A stretch of 64,000 bases of DNA from JBAOHV01 sp037045265. GTDB taxonomy: Bacteria; Actinomycetota; Acidimicrobiia; Acidimicrobiales; Microtrichaceae. The notes beneath the pieces are model-generated. The model had not been told where the DNA came from, ran no database searches, and saw only the letters and a program-made list of their open reading frames with translations. A program made the position numbers and the translations under genes. Below are positions 9,406-20,223 of the stretch, piece by piece; the first letter of the stretch is position 1, and each line of letters begins with the position of its first letter. Location: the NCBI GenBank assembly GCA_037045265.1, contig JBAOHV010000030.1, positions 55,135 to 119,134 of the forward strand, written 5' to 3'.

Positions 9406-11388
9406 ATGTCGGAGGAGCCTGGCGTGGCAGCGCCCGCTGTTGAGACTGCGCGGGTACCGCGCCCCGACGACGCCCAGCTCTGGCTGATCGCGTTGATCGT
9501 GCTCGGGGGCGTCGTGGTGGCCCAAGGCGTGATGGCGGTGCTGTCCGGATGGCTGCCCAGCGGCGACGACGGCTACTGGTCGATCATGGCGCGGTCGGTC
9601 TTCTCGGCACGCCCACCGCTGCTGGGGTCGTCGTCGTCGGGCGGTGTCGTGACTGGGACCGGGTTCCACCACCTGGGCCCGCTCGGGTTCTACCTGCTCG
9701 CACCGTTCGTCGCGCTGATCGGAGGCGCCGGCGTCGCGCTCGGTTCGTCGGTGATCAATGCTGCCGCGGCGGTGATCGGCCCGCTGGCGGTCAGGAGTGG
9801 TGTTGGGCCGCGCGCTGGTTGGGTTTCAGCTGTGGGTTCCTCGCTGCTGGCGTTCACGATGGGCTCGGAGCTTCTCGTCGACCCATGGAACCCGCACCTG
9901 GCTGTGCTGGCGCTGTGGTGCGCCATGTGCTGCGCCTGGGCGGTGCTCGCCGGCGGGGTCGGCTGGGGTGCTGTCGGAGTGTTCTTCGTGTCGTTGTCCT
10001 TGCAGACCCACCTGTCGTTCGTGCCGGTGGGGGGGATCGTCGCCCTTGCGCTCGTGGGTGCAACCGCGTGGGGTTGCGCGCACCTACCGGCGGCAGACGA
10101 CGAATCGCCGTGGAGGCGCTGGTCGGCCATGGCGTGGCTCGTGGGTGCGGGGCTGCTCGCCAACCTCGTGGTGCTGATCCAGCAGTTCTTCGCAGCGGGT
10201 CCGGGCAACTTGACCAACGCCCTGCAGTCCGGCTCCGGCCAGGAGATGCCGGTGGGGATCGAGGCCGGCGCGCGGACGGTGTCGCAACCGTTCGACCCGC
10301 AGAACTGGCTGCCCGGAAGCTGGTTCCCCCAGGTCATCCGCATCGACGAGCTGGCGGCGCCCTGGCTGATCGCCGTCGTGTTCGCAGGACTGGTCGTGCT
10401 CGAGGTCCTGGCGGTTCGCCGGCGGACCTCGAAGTCGCTTCCGGCGCTGTCGCTCGTCCTCGTGCTCGTCGTGGTGTCGGTGTGGGTCGCGTCGGCCCTG
10501 GGGTTCCGGATCTTCGGCGTGCCCATGACGCTGGCGCGATGGGCGTGGCCGGTGGCACTGCTGGCTGTCGCGGTCGCGGTGGACGTCGCCGTCGGGCTGT
10601 GGTCAGACCGGGGCGCGGGCGGCGACACGGCCCACCAGCCCGACCAGCCTGCTCAGCCCGATCCAGCGGCGCGGGTCTCACCGCTGGTGAGCTGGGTCGG
10701 CTTGGCGCTGGTCGTGGCGCTCGGGGCCGCGACGATGGTGCCCAGAGACGAAGGTTCCGGCGCCAAGCAGCTCTTCCGTGAGCCCACGAACGACCTGCTG
10801 GAACAGGTCAGGTACCGTCTGGACGCCTTTGGTGGGCGACCGTTGGTGCGGATCAACTTCCAGCCTCTGGCAGCCGAGGCGACAGTCGCGCTCGATCGAC
10901 GAGCTCGACCAGATGGGCATCGACTTCGCGCTGGAGGACCCGGTCGCTCTGCGTCAGGCAGGCACATACCGGGCGGCCGACGGCACCGAGTCGTCGACGG
11001 TCGTGCTGCGGGGTGGGGCAGCGGTTCTCGAGGACACACCGCCCGGATTCCGGACCATCGCACGGGTCATGTCGCTCGACGACGAAGAGATCGACTGGTA
11101 CCAGTCCGCGGGGAGGGACTCGACGAGCGCCTGGGGACGTTCATCGACCGACTGGGTTCGGATCCGGCGCTGCGCTCCCGCGTGGGCCCCTCCGAGGAGG
11201 CGCGCCTCGATCTGGAGGCGACGGGTTGGGCGCTGGTGCTGTGCGGCCGCTACCGGGAGCTGCCGATCGGCTCCGCCGACATCGAGCGGGACGTGATCAG
11301 CGACTCGGAGCGCACGAAGCTGTGCGAGCTCGAGGACCGACTCGCGAACGGCGCGGTCGCGGTCGACGTCGGTCCGCCGCCGGCCTGA
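9406..11388 (+). CDS. Polytopic membrane protein, possible GT-C glycosyltransferase (two compensating frameshifts)
   Basis: About 660 residues. Roughly ten to eleven hydrophobic helices fill residues 25-450. The first non-cytoplasmic loop carries an acidic pair (SGDDGYWSIMARS), and a later loop has FHHLGPLGFYLLAPF. Acidic residues in the first loop plus many helices fit the GT-C fold of lipid-linked-sugar glycosyltransferases, but no family signature is decisive. The C-terminal ~200 residues are soluble. The frame is left near 10893 (extra C) and regained near 11109 (a G missing from a G run). In between, the sequence SIDELDQMGIDFALEDPVAL is coding in the second frame. It ends 19 nt before the convergent acyl-CoA dehydrogenase stop. 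Confidence 0.7.
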   Translation: MSEEPGVAAPAVETARVPRPDDAQLWLIALIVLGGVVVAQGVMAVLSGWLPSGDDGYWSIMARSVFSARPPLLGSSSSGGVVTGTGFHHLGPLGFYLLAPFVALIGGAGVALGSSVINAAAAVIGPLAVRSGVGPRAGWVSAVGSSLLAFTMGSELLVDPWNPHLAVLALWCAMCCAWAVLAGGVGWGAVGVFFVSLSLQTHLSFVPVGGIVALALVGATAWGCAHLPAADDESPWRRWSAMAWLVGAGLLANLVVLIQQFFAAGPGNLTNALQSGSGQEMPVGIEAGARTVSQPFDPQNWLPGSWFPQVIRIDELAAPWLIAVVFAGLVVLEVLAVRRRTSKSLPALSLVLVLVVVSVWVASALGFRIFGVPMTLARWAWPVALLAVAVAVDVAVGLWSDRGAGGDTAHQPDQPAQPDPAARVSPLVSWVGLALVVALGAATMVPRDEGSGAKQLFREPTNDLLEQVRYRLDAFGGRPLVRINFQPLAAEATVALDRRARPDGHRLRAGGPGRSASGRHIPGGRRHRVVDGRAAGWGSGSRGHTARIPDHRTGHVARRRRDRLVPVRGEGLDERLGTFIDRLGSDPALRSRVGPSEEARLDLEATGWALVLCGRYRELPIGSADIERDVISDSERTKLCELEDRLANGAVAVDVGPPPA

Positions 11389-11407
11389 GCGCGCCGAAGC
11401 AGTTGGA

Positions 11408-13210
11408 TCAGACCGAAGCGAGGGTGTCGGCGTCGACCTCGTAGAGCACCGACGATCCCGCCTGCACCATCGGCACCAGCCCCGCCGCCTGGGGCAGGTG
11501 CTGCTCGGCGTAGTAGCGAGCGGTAGTGATGCGTGCCGACAGGTAGGCGGTGTCGTCGGATCCCGCGTCGATCTCTGCCCGCGCTGCCGAGCGCCTGACG
11601 GGCCAACAGCCAACCGCCGGTCACCGTACCGAAGATGCGCAGGTACGGAGTGGCCCCGGCGAGTGCCTCGACGGGGCTTGCGAGACCGTTGGTCATCACC
11701 CAGTCGGTGACCCCCGCGAGCACCTCGACGGCTGTCGAGAGCTCCCGTGCCATCGACTCGAAGCCCTCGCCCGCTGCCGCCAGTTCGTCCGCGGTTGCGC
11801 GCATGCGGTCCAGGTGCTCGTTGACGACGCCACCCATGCGCATGGCCAGCTTGCGCCCTACGAGGTCCATCGCCTGGATGCCGTTGGTGCCCTCGTAGAT
11901 CGGCGCGATCCGCATGTCGCGGAAGTGCTGGGAGACGCCCGACTCCTCGATGTAGCCCATGCCGCCGAACACCTGTACCGCAGCCGAGGTGACTTCCATG
12001 CCCATGTCGGTGCACCACGCCTTGGTGACCGGGGTCAGGAGCTCGGAGATCTCACGCCAGTGCTCGGCCGGGTCGCCCTCGAGTGCCCGGCTCAGGTCTA
12101 TGGCGGCGGCGTTGTAGACGATCAGCGCCCGCATCGCTTCGATGTGGCTCTTCATGAACAGCAGCATCCGGCGCACGTCAGGGTGCTCGATGATCGGGAC
12201 GCGCTCCGTGGTCGACGCTGCCGATCTCGCTGCCCTGGACGCGCTCCTGGGAGTAGACCAGCGCCTTCTGGTAGGCAGCGTCGCCGATCGCCACGCCCTG
12301 CACGCCGACCGCGATGCGTGCGGAGTTCATCATGGTGAACATCGCACGCATGCCCTGGTGCTCCTCGCCTACGAGGTGGCCGATCGCGCCGCCGTCGTCG
12401 CCGTAGCTCATGACGCACGTGGGGGAGGAGTGGATGCCCATCTTGTGCTCGATCGACACGCAGCGGACGTCGTTGCGCTCGCCCGGGCTGCCGTCGTCGT
12501 TCACCATGAACTTGGGCACGATGAACAAGGAGATGCCCTTGGTGCCCGCCGGGGCCTCGGGCAGGCGTGCGAGGACAAGGTGGATGATGTTCTCGGCCAT
12601 GTCGTGCTCGCCGAAGGAGATGAAGATCTTGGTGCCGGTGATCTTGTAGGTGCCGTCGCCCACCGGAACGGCCTTGGTGGTCGCACAGGCCGACGTCGGA
12701 GCCGGCCTGGGGCTCGGTCAGGTTCATCGTGCCGGTCCACTCACCGGTGACGAGCTTGCGGAGGTACACCTCCTTCTGCTCCTCGGTGCCCCACTTCTGG
12801 AGCAGCTCGATCGCTCCGGTCGTGAGTCCTGCGGCCATGGTGAGCGCGCCGTTGGCGGCGGTGGAGAACTCGGTCGCACAGGCCTGAACCGTCTCGGGGA
12901 AACCAGCGCCGCCGTACTCGACCTCGGCGTTCAGACCCTGCCAGCCGGCCTGGACGAACTTGTCGTAGGCGGGCTTGAACTCGTCGGGAGTGGTCACCCC
13001 TTCCGGGCTCCACTTCAACCCGACCGTGTCGCCGATGGCGTTGGTGGGGCCGAACACCTCCTGCATGAAGCGACCCTGCTCCTCGAGCACCGCCTGGACG
13101 GTGTCGTAGTCGGCGTGGGCGTACAGATCGGTGGCGCTCAGCTGCTCGATCTCGCCGATGTGGCGCAGGGCGAAGAGGGCGTCCTTGATGGGGGCTCGGT
13201 ACTCCGACAT
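11408..13210 (-). CDS. Acyl-CoA dehydrogenase, long FadE5/DmdC-like type (three frameshifts)
   Basis: About 599 residues when frameshifts near 12682, 12200 and 11580 are removed. N-terminus MSEYRAPIKDALFALRHIGE is typical of the long FadE5-like class. FAD- and substrate-binding blocks are visible: NLTEPQAGSDVG, ITGTKIFISFGEHDMAENI, GMRAMFTMMNSARIAVGVQG and QVFGGMGYIEESGVSQHFRD, with the Glu of IYEGTNGIQAMDLVGRK as the probable catalytic base. A C-terminal extension ends SSVLYEVDADTLASV. The reaction is FAD-dependent alpha,beta-dehydrogenation of acyl-CoA in the cytoplasm. A TAACAT box at 13217-13222 sits 6 nt before the ATG, so it may be leaderless. A VOC gene lies 20 nt upstream on the same strand. 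Confidence 0.88.
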
Positions 13211-13216
13211 GCCCCT

Positions 13217-13222
13217 ATGTTA
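13217..13222 (-). promoter_or_regulatory. -10 box TAACAT for acyl-CoA dehydrogenase
   Basis: On the minus strand TAACAT lies 6 nt before ATG 13210, in the 20-nt gap after the VOC gene stop. Confidence 0.45.
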
Positions 13223-13230
13223 CCCGCCGG

Positions 13231-13899
13231 TCACTTATTGGCGTTCCCGGTGGTTTCCTCGATCGGCTCGTGTGGGCTCATGACCGCGATGGGGATCGTG
13301 ATGCCCACCTGTGCGCCGCGCAGCCCGGCTATGCGGCGTCGCTTCTGTACGGCGTCCTTCGGCGGGCTGAGCAGTTCGCCCAGGTGTTCAGCAGTGGCGT
13401 CGAGGTCGTCGGCGACGAGCGCCAGGCCGAACACCGAGGTGGCCTGGTCGGTGACGGGCTCACCCTTGTCGGGCCCGATCAGCTCCAGGATCACGTCACC
13501 GGCCCAGAAGAACACCTGACGCATGGGCGAGCCGTAGCTGGTGGTGCTGCGCTCTCTCCGCACCTCGAGCCCGGCGCCGGAGAACGCCTCCACGGTGCGT
13601 TCCACGTCGCCGGACTGCACCACCACGTGGTCGATGCGCGAGATGCCGTTGGGGTGCTCCGGCGACGCGCCACCGACCGTGGCCGCAGTCGTGCTCGCCA
13701 GACCGTCGAGGTCGCCGCTTGCCCCCTCCAGCGCCCAGGCCAGCACCCTCCCGCCGCGACCGGTGAGGCGCAGCACCGTCGAGCCCAGTCGCACCTCGGC
13801 GCCACGGGGGCCGTCGTGCACCAGGAATCCGGCGGCCCGCCAGGGATCGGCCGGGTCGCCCAGGTCGATGGTCGTCAGCTGGAGGTTCGTGGCAGCCAC
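13231..13899 (-). CDS. VOC (glyoxalase/dioxygenase fold) protein
   Basis: 222 residues from GTG 13899. Two VOC-type beta-alpha-beta-beta-beta modules are visible, the second more clearly (ISRIDHVVVQSGDVERTVEAF then GAGLEVRRER, QVFFWAGDVILELIGPD). The His of RIDHVVV and the Glu of VILELIGP are where VOC enzymes bind their metal. The substrate cannot be told. The start is set by symmetry with the divergent gene: GTG lies 7 nt from a TACCGT box. It is upstream of, and probably weakly coupled to, the acyl-CoA dehydrogenase gene. Confidence 0.8.
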   Translation of the reverse strand: MAATNLQLTTIDLGDPADPWRAAGFLVHDGPRGAEVRLGSTVLRLTGRGGRVLAWALEGASGDLDGLASTTAATVGGASPEHPNGISRIDHVVVQSGDVERTVEAFSGAGLEVRRERSTTSYGSPMRQVFFWAGDVILELIGPDKGEPVTDQATSVFGLALVADDLDATAEHLGELLSPPKDAVQKRRRIAGLRGAQVGITIPIAVMSPHEPIEETTGNANK

Positions 13900-13905
13900 A
13901 GGTCG

Positions 13906-13917
13906 AACGGTACCGTT
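13906..13917. promoter_or_regulatory. Overlapping divergent -10 boxes forming a perfect palindrome
   Basis: AACGGTACCGTT is a perfect 12-base palindrome. It reads TACCGT on both strands, and each copy ends 7 nt before a GTG start (13924 on plus, 13899 on minus). The two start codons are exactly equidistant from its centre. The simplest reading is two leaderless promoters sharing one -10 region, so only one polymerase can open it at a time. It could also be a repressor site. Confidence 0.55.
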
Positions 13918-13923
13918 GCACGG

Positions 13924-15165
13924 GTGACGCTGACCGACCAGCCCGCGGCGGGCGAGCACCTGCTGGGTCGGCGGGCGCTCACCTGGCTGCTCGTCGCGAC
14001 CGCCGGGTACGTGGCCTGCTCGATCCTGGCCAACGTCATGTCGGTGAGGATCCTGCGGATCGGCCCGGACTGGGCCAGCTTCTCGATCGACGCCGGCACG
14101 CTGACCTACCCGCTCACCTTCACCCTCCGCGACCTCGTGCACAAGGTCGGTGGCCGACACGTCGCCCGGGTGGTGATCCTGGCCACCGCAGGGCTCAACG
14201 TGGTGGCGGCACTTGCGTTCTGGGCGACGTCATCGCTGCCGGCGGACCCCGCCGTGGTGAGCGCGGCACAGAACTGGTTCGGCCCCGTGATCAACCCGGT
14301 GCTGCGCATCACCGCGGCATCGGTGATCGCCCAGGTGGTTGCCGAGCTGTTGGACACCGAGGTGTACCACCGCTTCGTGCAGCGCTTCGGGCACCGCTGG
14401 CAGTGGGGTCGGGTGCTCACGTCGAACGCCGTGTCGATCCCTGTCGACTCGGTGGTGTTCGTGGTGATCGCCTTCGGCGGTGTGGTACCGCTGTCGGTGG
14501 CGGTGTCGATCATCTGGGCCAACATCGTGGTCAAGGGCCTGACATCGGTGCTCACAGTGCCGCTGATCTACGCCGTGCCAGAGGACCTGTCGCTGTCCAC
14601 CCGAGGATTGACGGCGCCCATCCACCGGCGGGCAGGGATCCCCGCACCTGGCGCCCGATCGTCGAGTCGAGCCGAGTGGCTGCCATCCCCGACGAAAGCC
14701 CGTCCGCGGTCAGCTGCGCTCGAGTCTCCGAACATCTCGGTGCGATCGTTGTCAGCAGGTGACGGCGATCGCACCGAGATTTCTGACGTGGACGGCTCCG
14801 CAGGAGGGCGTGCGGAGCGCTGCCGATGCGGCGGTCTGGCTGCCGGGACGCGAACACGCCCCCGTCGTCGCGACAGGGGCGTGGCGTCGGCTCGGCCCGG
14901 CCACTGGGGCCGGGAGCGGTCAGTTCGTCAGGAGTTGCGGCCCATGTTCGGCTTGCGGCCGTGGTTGGCCTTCTTCCGACGCACGCTGGCCTTCTTCTTG
15001 GATGTGCGCTTCGACATAGCGGGCGAGGCTACCGGATGTGGTGGTCTCGGCTCCAGCTGGGAGCATCACTCGTCGGCACAGCCGCCAGCACGATCCGCCG
15101 ACGCACCATGGGCGCGTCTCGGAGGTGCCCGCACGTCGCGTGACGTCGGCTCTCGCAGCCCGTAG
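13924..15165 (+). CDS. Queuosine-precursor-transporter-like (YhhQ/VUT) membrane protein; true C-terminus uncertain
   Basis: From GTG 13924, residues ~1-225 form about six helices with YhhQ/VUT features: YVACSILANVMSVRILRIG, TFTLRDLVHKVGG, VIAQVVAELLDTEVYHRF, SNAVSIPVDSVVFVVIAFGG and a final VKGLTSVLTVPLIYAVP. Family members of ~220-240 residues import queuosine precursors or 7-cyano-7-deazaguanine. The frame stays open to 15165, but after ~14640 the translation is low-complexity and Arg/Ser-rich. It runs through a strong hairpin (14734-14780) and across the antisense bL37 gene. I think the real protein ends by about 14640-14762, possibly after a frameshift into the frame that stops at 14762. 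Confidence 0.75.
   Translation: MTLTDQPAAGEHLLGRRALTWLLVATAGYVACSILANVMSVRILRIGPDWASFSIDAGTLTYPLTFTLRDLVHKVGGRHVARVVILATAGLNVVAALAFWATSSLPADPAVVSAAQNWFGPVINPVLRITAASVIAQVVAELLDTEVYHRFVQRFGHRWQWGRVLTSNAVSIPVDSVVFVVIAFGGVVPLSVAVSIIWANIVVKGLTSVLTVPLIYAVPEDLSLSTRGLTAPIHRRAGIPAPGARSSSRAEWLPSPTKARPRSAALESPNISVRSLSAGDGDRTEISDVDGSAGGRAERCRCGGLAAGTRTRPRRRDRGVASARPGHWGRERSVRQELRPMFGLRPWLAFFRRTLAFFLDVRFDIAGEATGCGGLGSSWEHHSSAQPPARSADAPWARLGGARTSRDVGSRSP
14734..14780 (+). terminator. Long perfect hairpin, probable terminator
   Basis: Arms ATCTCGGTGCGATCG and CGATCGCACCGAGAT pair over 15 bp. Two U-G wobbles and an inner GUCA/UGAC extend the stem to 21 pairs with a five-base GCAGG loop. TTCT follows. It lies between the end of the YhhQ-like coding signal and the convergent bL37 gene and could terminate both. 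Confidence 0.6.
14928..15017 (-). CDS. Small ribosomal protein bL37 homologue
   Basis: 29 residues, 13 of them Lys or Arg, starting MSKRTSKKKASVRRKKANHG and ending RKPNMGRNS. The KANHG(R/K)(K/R)PN core matches the actinobacterial large-subunit micro-protein bL37 seen in mycobacterial ribosome structures near the peptidyl-transferase region. A TAGCCT -10 box at 15026-15031 lies 8 nt before the ATG, implying a leaderless mRNA. It is antisense to the doubtful tail of the YhhQ-like frame. It is easily missed because of its size. Confidence 0.8.
   Translation of the reverse strand: MSKRTSKKKASVRRKKANHGRKPNMGRNS
15026..15031 (-). promoter_or_regulatory. -10 box TAGCCT for bL37
   Basis: TAGCCT on the minus strand ends 8 nt before ATG 15017. 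The rest of 15032-15179, up to the UvrA-like stop, shows nothing recognisable. Confidence 0.5.
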
Positions 15166-15179
15166 CGGATCGGCGGCCG

Positions 15180-17582
<2,403 letters not shown>

Positions 17583-17627
17583 CGTGGCGGTGGGCTCCTG
17601 GCGGTCGGGTGGTCAGGCGGTCGGTGC

Positions 17628-18044
17628 TCAGGCGGACGGGATCTGCTGGATGCGCAACATGTTGCCCGCGGGGTCGCGCACCGCGCAGTCCCGCAGGCCG
17701 TAGTCCTGGTCGACCGGCTCCTGGACGATCTCAGCGCCACTCGCCTCGAGCTGGGCGAACGTGGTGTCCAGATCCGGTGTGGCCAGGTTGACCCCGAAGT
17801 AGGAGCCCTTGGCGATGATCTCGGCGAGCGTGCGCCGCTCGTCGTCGGTCAGTCCGGGCGTCGCCGCGGGCGGGTGCAGCACGATCGCCGTGTCGGGCTG
17901 CCCGACGGGGCCGACGGTGATCCAGCGCATGTCCTCGTAGCCGACGTCGAGGCGCACCTCGAAGCCGAGCACGTCGCGGTAGAACGCCAGCGAGGCCTCG
18001 GGATCGGTGTGAGGGAGGAAGGAGGAGTGGATGCTGAGAGTCAT
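17628..18044 (-). CDS. VOC family glyoxalase-like protein
   Basis: 138 residues with the standard two-module VOC fold: LSIHSSFLPHTDPEASLAFYRDVLGFEVRLD, then RWITVGPVGQPDTAIVLHPP, and C-terminal DCAVRDPAGNMLRIQQIPSA. The terminal DPAGNMLRIQQ is the classic bleomycin-resistance/glyoxalase ending. The ATG 18044 has TAGGGT (18052-18057) 7 nt upstream, so it is probably leaderless and starts a unit with the UvrA-like gene. The substrate is unknown. Confidence 0.88.
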   Translation of the reverse strand: MTLSIHSSFLPHTDPEASLAFYRDVLGFEVRLDVGYEDMRWITVGPVGQPDTAIVLHPPAATPGLTDDERRTLAEIIAKGSYFGVNLATPDLDTTFAQLEASGAEIVQEPVDQDYGLRDCAVRDPAGNMLRIQQIPSA

Positions 18045-18051
18045 GACGTCG

Positions 18052-18057
18052 ACCCTA
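18052..18057 (-). promoter_or_regulatory. -10 box TAGGGT for VOC/UvrA-like unit
   Basis: On the minus strand TAGGGT ends 7 nt before ATG 18044. It lies over the stop codon of the upstream AraC-type gene. Confidence 0.5.
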
Positions 18058-18492
18058 CGAGTCGACGGGGACAGGAACTTCTCGATTCCTGACCGGTCGC
18101 GTGACCTGCTTGGCGACGCACGGCGGGATGCCCTGCGTGGTGGCCGCTGCGCGCCGGTACGCCCCCGGTGACATGCCGACCAGCTCGGAGAAGCGTGTGG
18201 TGAACGTGCCCAACGAGCCGTACCCCACGGCGAAGCACACCTCGGTGACGCTCATGGTATCGAGGCGTAGCAGCGCCATGGCCCGCTCGATGCGCCGGGT
18301 CATCAGGTAGCTGTACGGCGACTCACCGAAGGCCGCCCGGAACCGTCGACTCAGGTGCCCTGCCGACATGTGTGCGTCGCGGGCGAGCGCCTCGACGTCC
18401 AGCGGTGCCGCGTAGTCGCGGTCGATGCGGTCCCTCACCCGTCGCAACGTCACCAGTTCGGCCAGTCGCTCGGCGGACGGTCGCTCACCCAT
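18055..18492 (-). CDS. AraC family transcriptional regulator, DNA-binding-domain-only type
   Basis: 145 residues, nearly all of it the two helix-turn-helix AraC domain: RVRDRIDRDYAAPLDVEALARDAHMSAGHLSRRFRAAFGESP forms the first, and MSVTEVCFAVGYGSLGTFTTRFSELVGMSPGAYRR the second, the latter matching the AraC signature. There is no N-terminal ligand domain. It lies 10 nt upstream of the VOC gene on the same strand and is the likely regulator of the VOC/UvrA-like genes (inference). A basic tail of ~20 residues is present. Confidence 0.9.
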   Translation of the reverse strand: MGERPSAERLAELVTLRRVRDRIDRDYAAPLDVEALARDAHMSAGHLSRRFRAAFGESPYSYLMTRRIERAMALLRLDTMSVTEVCFAVGYGSLGTFTTRFSELVGMSPGAYRRAAATTQGIPPCVAKQVTRPVRNREVPVPVDS

Positions 18493-18534
18493 CCGACGAT
18501 CGTGCCACGTCGGAGGGGCGCCGTCGTCCGCCCC

Positions 18535-20043
18535 TCAGGACGCACAGCCGAACCAGCGGTCGACCGCGACCTGCAGCGACGGGTGCCCGGGAGCTCCCAC
18601 CCAGGCGACGTGACCGTCGGGGCGGACCAGCACGGCATCGGGCGCGGGCACCTCGCCGAGCAGCGGCACCAGCCATGGGCCGTCCGAGGTGGCCGCCACC
18701 GTCCTCAGGTCGGCACTGCCGGTCACCTCCGACGGTGTGGCACCGTCGCGCAGGTCGAGCAGCAGTGGTCTGGCATCGTGCAGCAGCTCGCTGACGCGGG
18801 TGGTGGTGCCGTCGGTCAGCTGCAGCTCCAGGTCCGCCATGCGGCGCCCCACCAGCGGGTGCTCGCCGCCCAGGTCGTAGGCGATGTCGAGGCCGGTGAC
18901 CATGGCCACGACGTGGCGACGCGGTTCGTCCAGCGCCAGCAGCTCGCCCATGGTGTCGCGCAGCGCCTGGTGGCGTTCACCAGGTCCGCCCAACGCCACC
19001 TGCGCCGCGGTGTTGTGCAGCACCCGGGCGCCCACGGGGTGACGCTCCTCGTGGTAGCTGTCCAGCAGCGTGTCGGGTGCCTGGCCTCGAACGACGCGCC
19101 CTAGCTTCCACCCCAGGTTCACCGCGTCCTGCACTCCCGTGTTGAGGCCCTGTCCCCCCTGGGGTGGGTGCACGTGGGCCGCGTCGCCGGCCAGCAGCAC
19201 CCGACCGGAGCGGTACTGCACCGCCTGGCGGGACATGTCGGTGAAGCGCGAGAGGAAGCTGGCGCTGCGCAGACCGAAGTCGGTGCCGTAGATGCCGACC
19301 AGGGCCGTGCGCAGCTCGTCGAGGGTCGGGGTTCCCCCGGGCACTCCGGCCTCGGTCAGCACCAGCCGGATCGGCTCGTTCGGCTCGCGGCGTCCGATGG
19401 CGTGCATGCCGAGCTCGTCGCGGGTGACGCCCATCTCGGGTTCGCCTTCCATCTCCACCTCGGCGAGGATCCAGCTCGTGGTCGGGTCGGACCCGGCGAA
19501 GTCGATGCCCGCGGCTCGACGCACGGTGCTGCGACCGCCGTCGCAGCCCACCAGGTAGCGGGTGTGCAGCGTGCGACCGTCGGAGAGCTGCACCGCGACC
19601 CCGTCGTCGTCGGCCCGGAGCCCATCGACGTGCACACCCCGCTCGACGCGCACGTCGAGTTCCTCGATCCACCCGGCGAGCAGCCGCTCGATGTGGCTCT
19701 GCCACAGCCCGAGCACGTACGGGTGCCGGGTCGGCAGGTCCGACATGTCGAGCATGATCATCGCGAACCCGGCGAAGGGATACGTCTGGCCCTCGGCCAG
19801 GAACCGCTCGACCACGCCCCGCTGGTCGAGAACCTCGAGGGTGCGAGAGTGCAGCCCCCCGGCGCGTGAGCCCTCCAGTTCGTTCGACGCCCGGGGTTCG
19901 ATCACGAGCGGGTCCACGCCGGCCAGGCGCAGCTCGGCGGCCAGCACCATGCCGGTCGGGCCGCACCCTGCGATCACCACGCCCTCGTTCGTCCGGTCGT
20001 CGTTCGCCGCGTCCCGTTCCTTAGCCGGTGCCGTGCCCTGCAT
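18535..20043 (-). CDS. FAD-dependent aromatic monooxygenase (class A flavoprotein hydroxylase)
   Basis: 502 residues. The Rossmann GxGxxG is at ~23 (VVIAGCGPTGMVLAAEL), the DG motif at ~170 (YLVGCDGGRSTVRRAAG), and the second FAD/GD motif at ~290 (VLLAGDAAHVHPPQGGQGLN). A thioredoxin-like C-terminal domain of ~120 residues follows, as in phenol/resorcinol hydroxylases and polyketide hydroxylases. Expected reaction: NADPH- and O2-dependent hydroxylation of an aromatic substrate, cytoplasmic. The gene stands alone on the minus strand. The 180-nt gap to ychF shows no clear operator. Confidence 0.88.
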   Translation of the reverse strand: MQGTAPAKERDAANDDRTNEGVVIAGCGPTGMVLAAELRLAGVDPLVIEPRASNELEGSRAGGLHSRTLEVLDQRGVVERFLAEGQTYPFAGFAMIMLDMSDLPTRHPYVLGLWQSHIERLLAGWIEELDVRVERGVHVDGLRADDDGVAVQLSDGRTLHTRYLVGCDGGRSTVRRAAGIDFAGSDPTTSWILAEVEMEGEPEMGVTRDELGMHAIGRREPNEPIRLVLTEAGVPGGTPTLDELRTALVGIYGTDFGLRSASFLSRFTDMSRQAVQYRSGRVLLAGDAAHVHPPQGGQGLNTGVQDAVNLGWKLGRVVRGQAPDTLLDSYHEERHPVGARVLHNTAAQVALGGPGERHQALRDTMGELLALDEPRRHVVAMVTGLDIAYDLGGEHPLVGRRMADLELQLTDGTTTRVSELLHDARPLLLDLRDGATPSEVTGSADLRTVAATSDGPWLVPLLGEVPAPDAVLVRPDGHVAWVGAPGHPSLQVAVDRWFGCAS

Positions 20044-20223
20044 CGAGGTCCCCCTTCGACGCTCCGACGCCGTCGATCGGCGCGGAGCGGACTGTCATCC
20101 TCAGCACGTCCCTGCCCTTGCGGCAAGCGCCGTGGGCCGGTGCGGGCTCGGGTGGATCGGCCAGCTACCGTTGCTGCCGGCTGGAGCCCCCGCTTGCAGC
20201 CCGGATCTCACAGGAACGAACAC

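Noticed and set aside
18535..20043. Plus-strand frames over the monooxygenase (e.g. 19168-19869)
   Set aside because: Shadows: they lack recognisable motifs, whereas the minus-strand protein has all three flavoprotein motifs.
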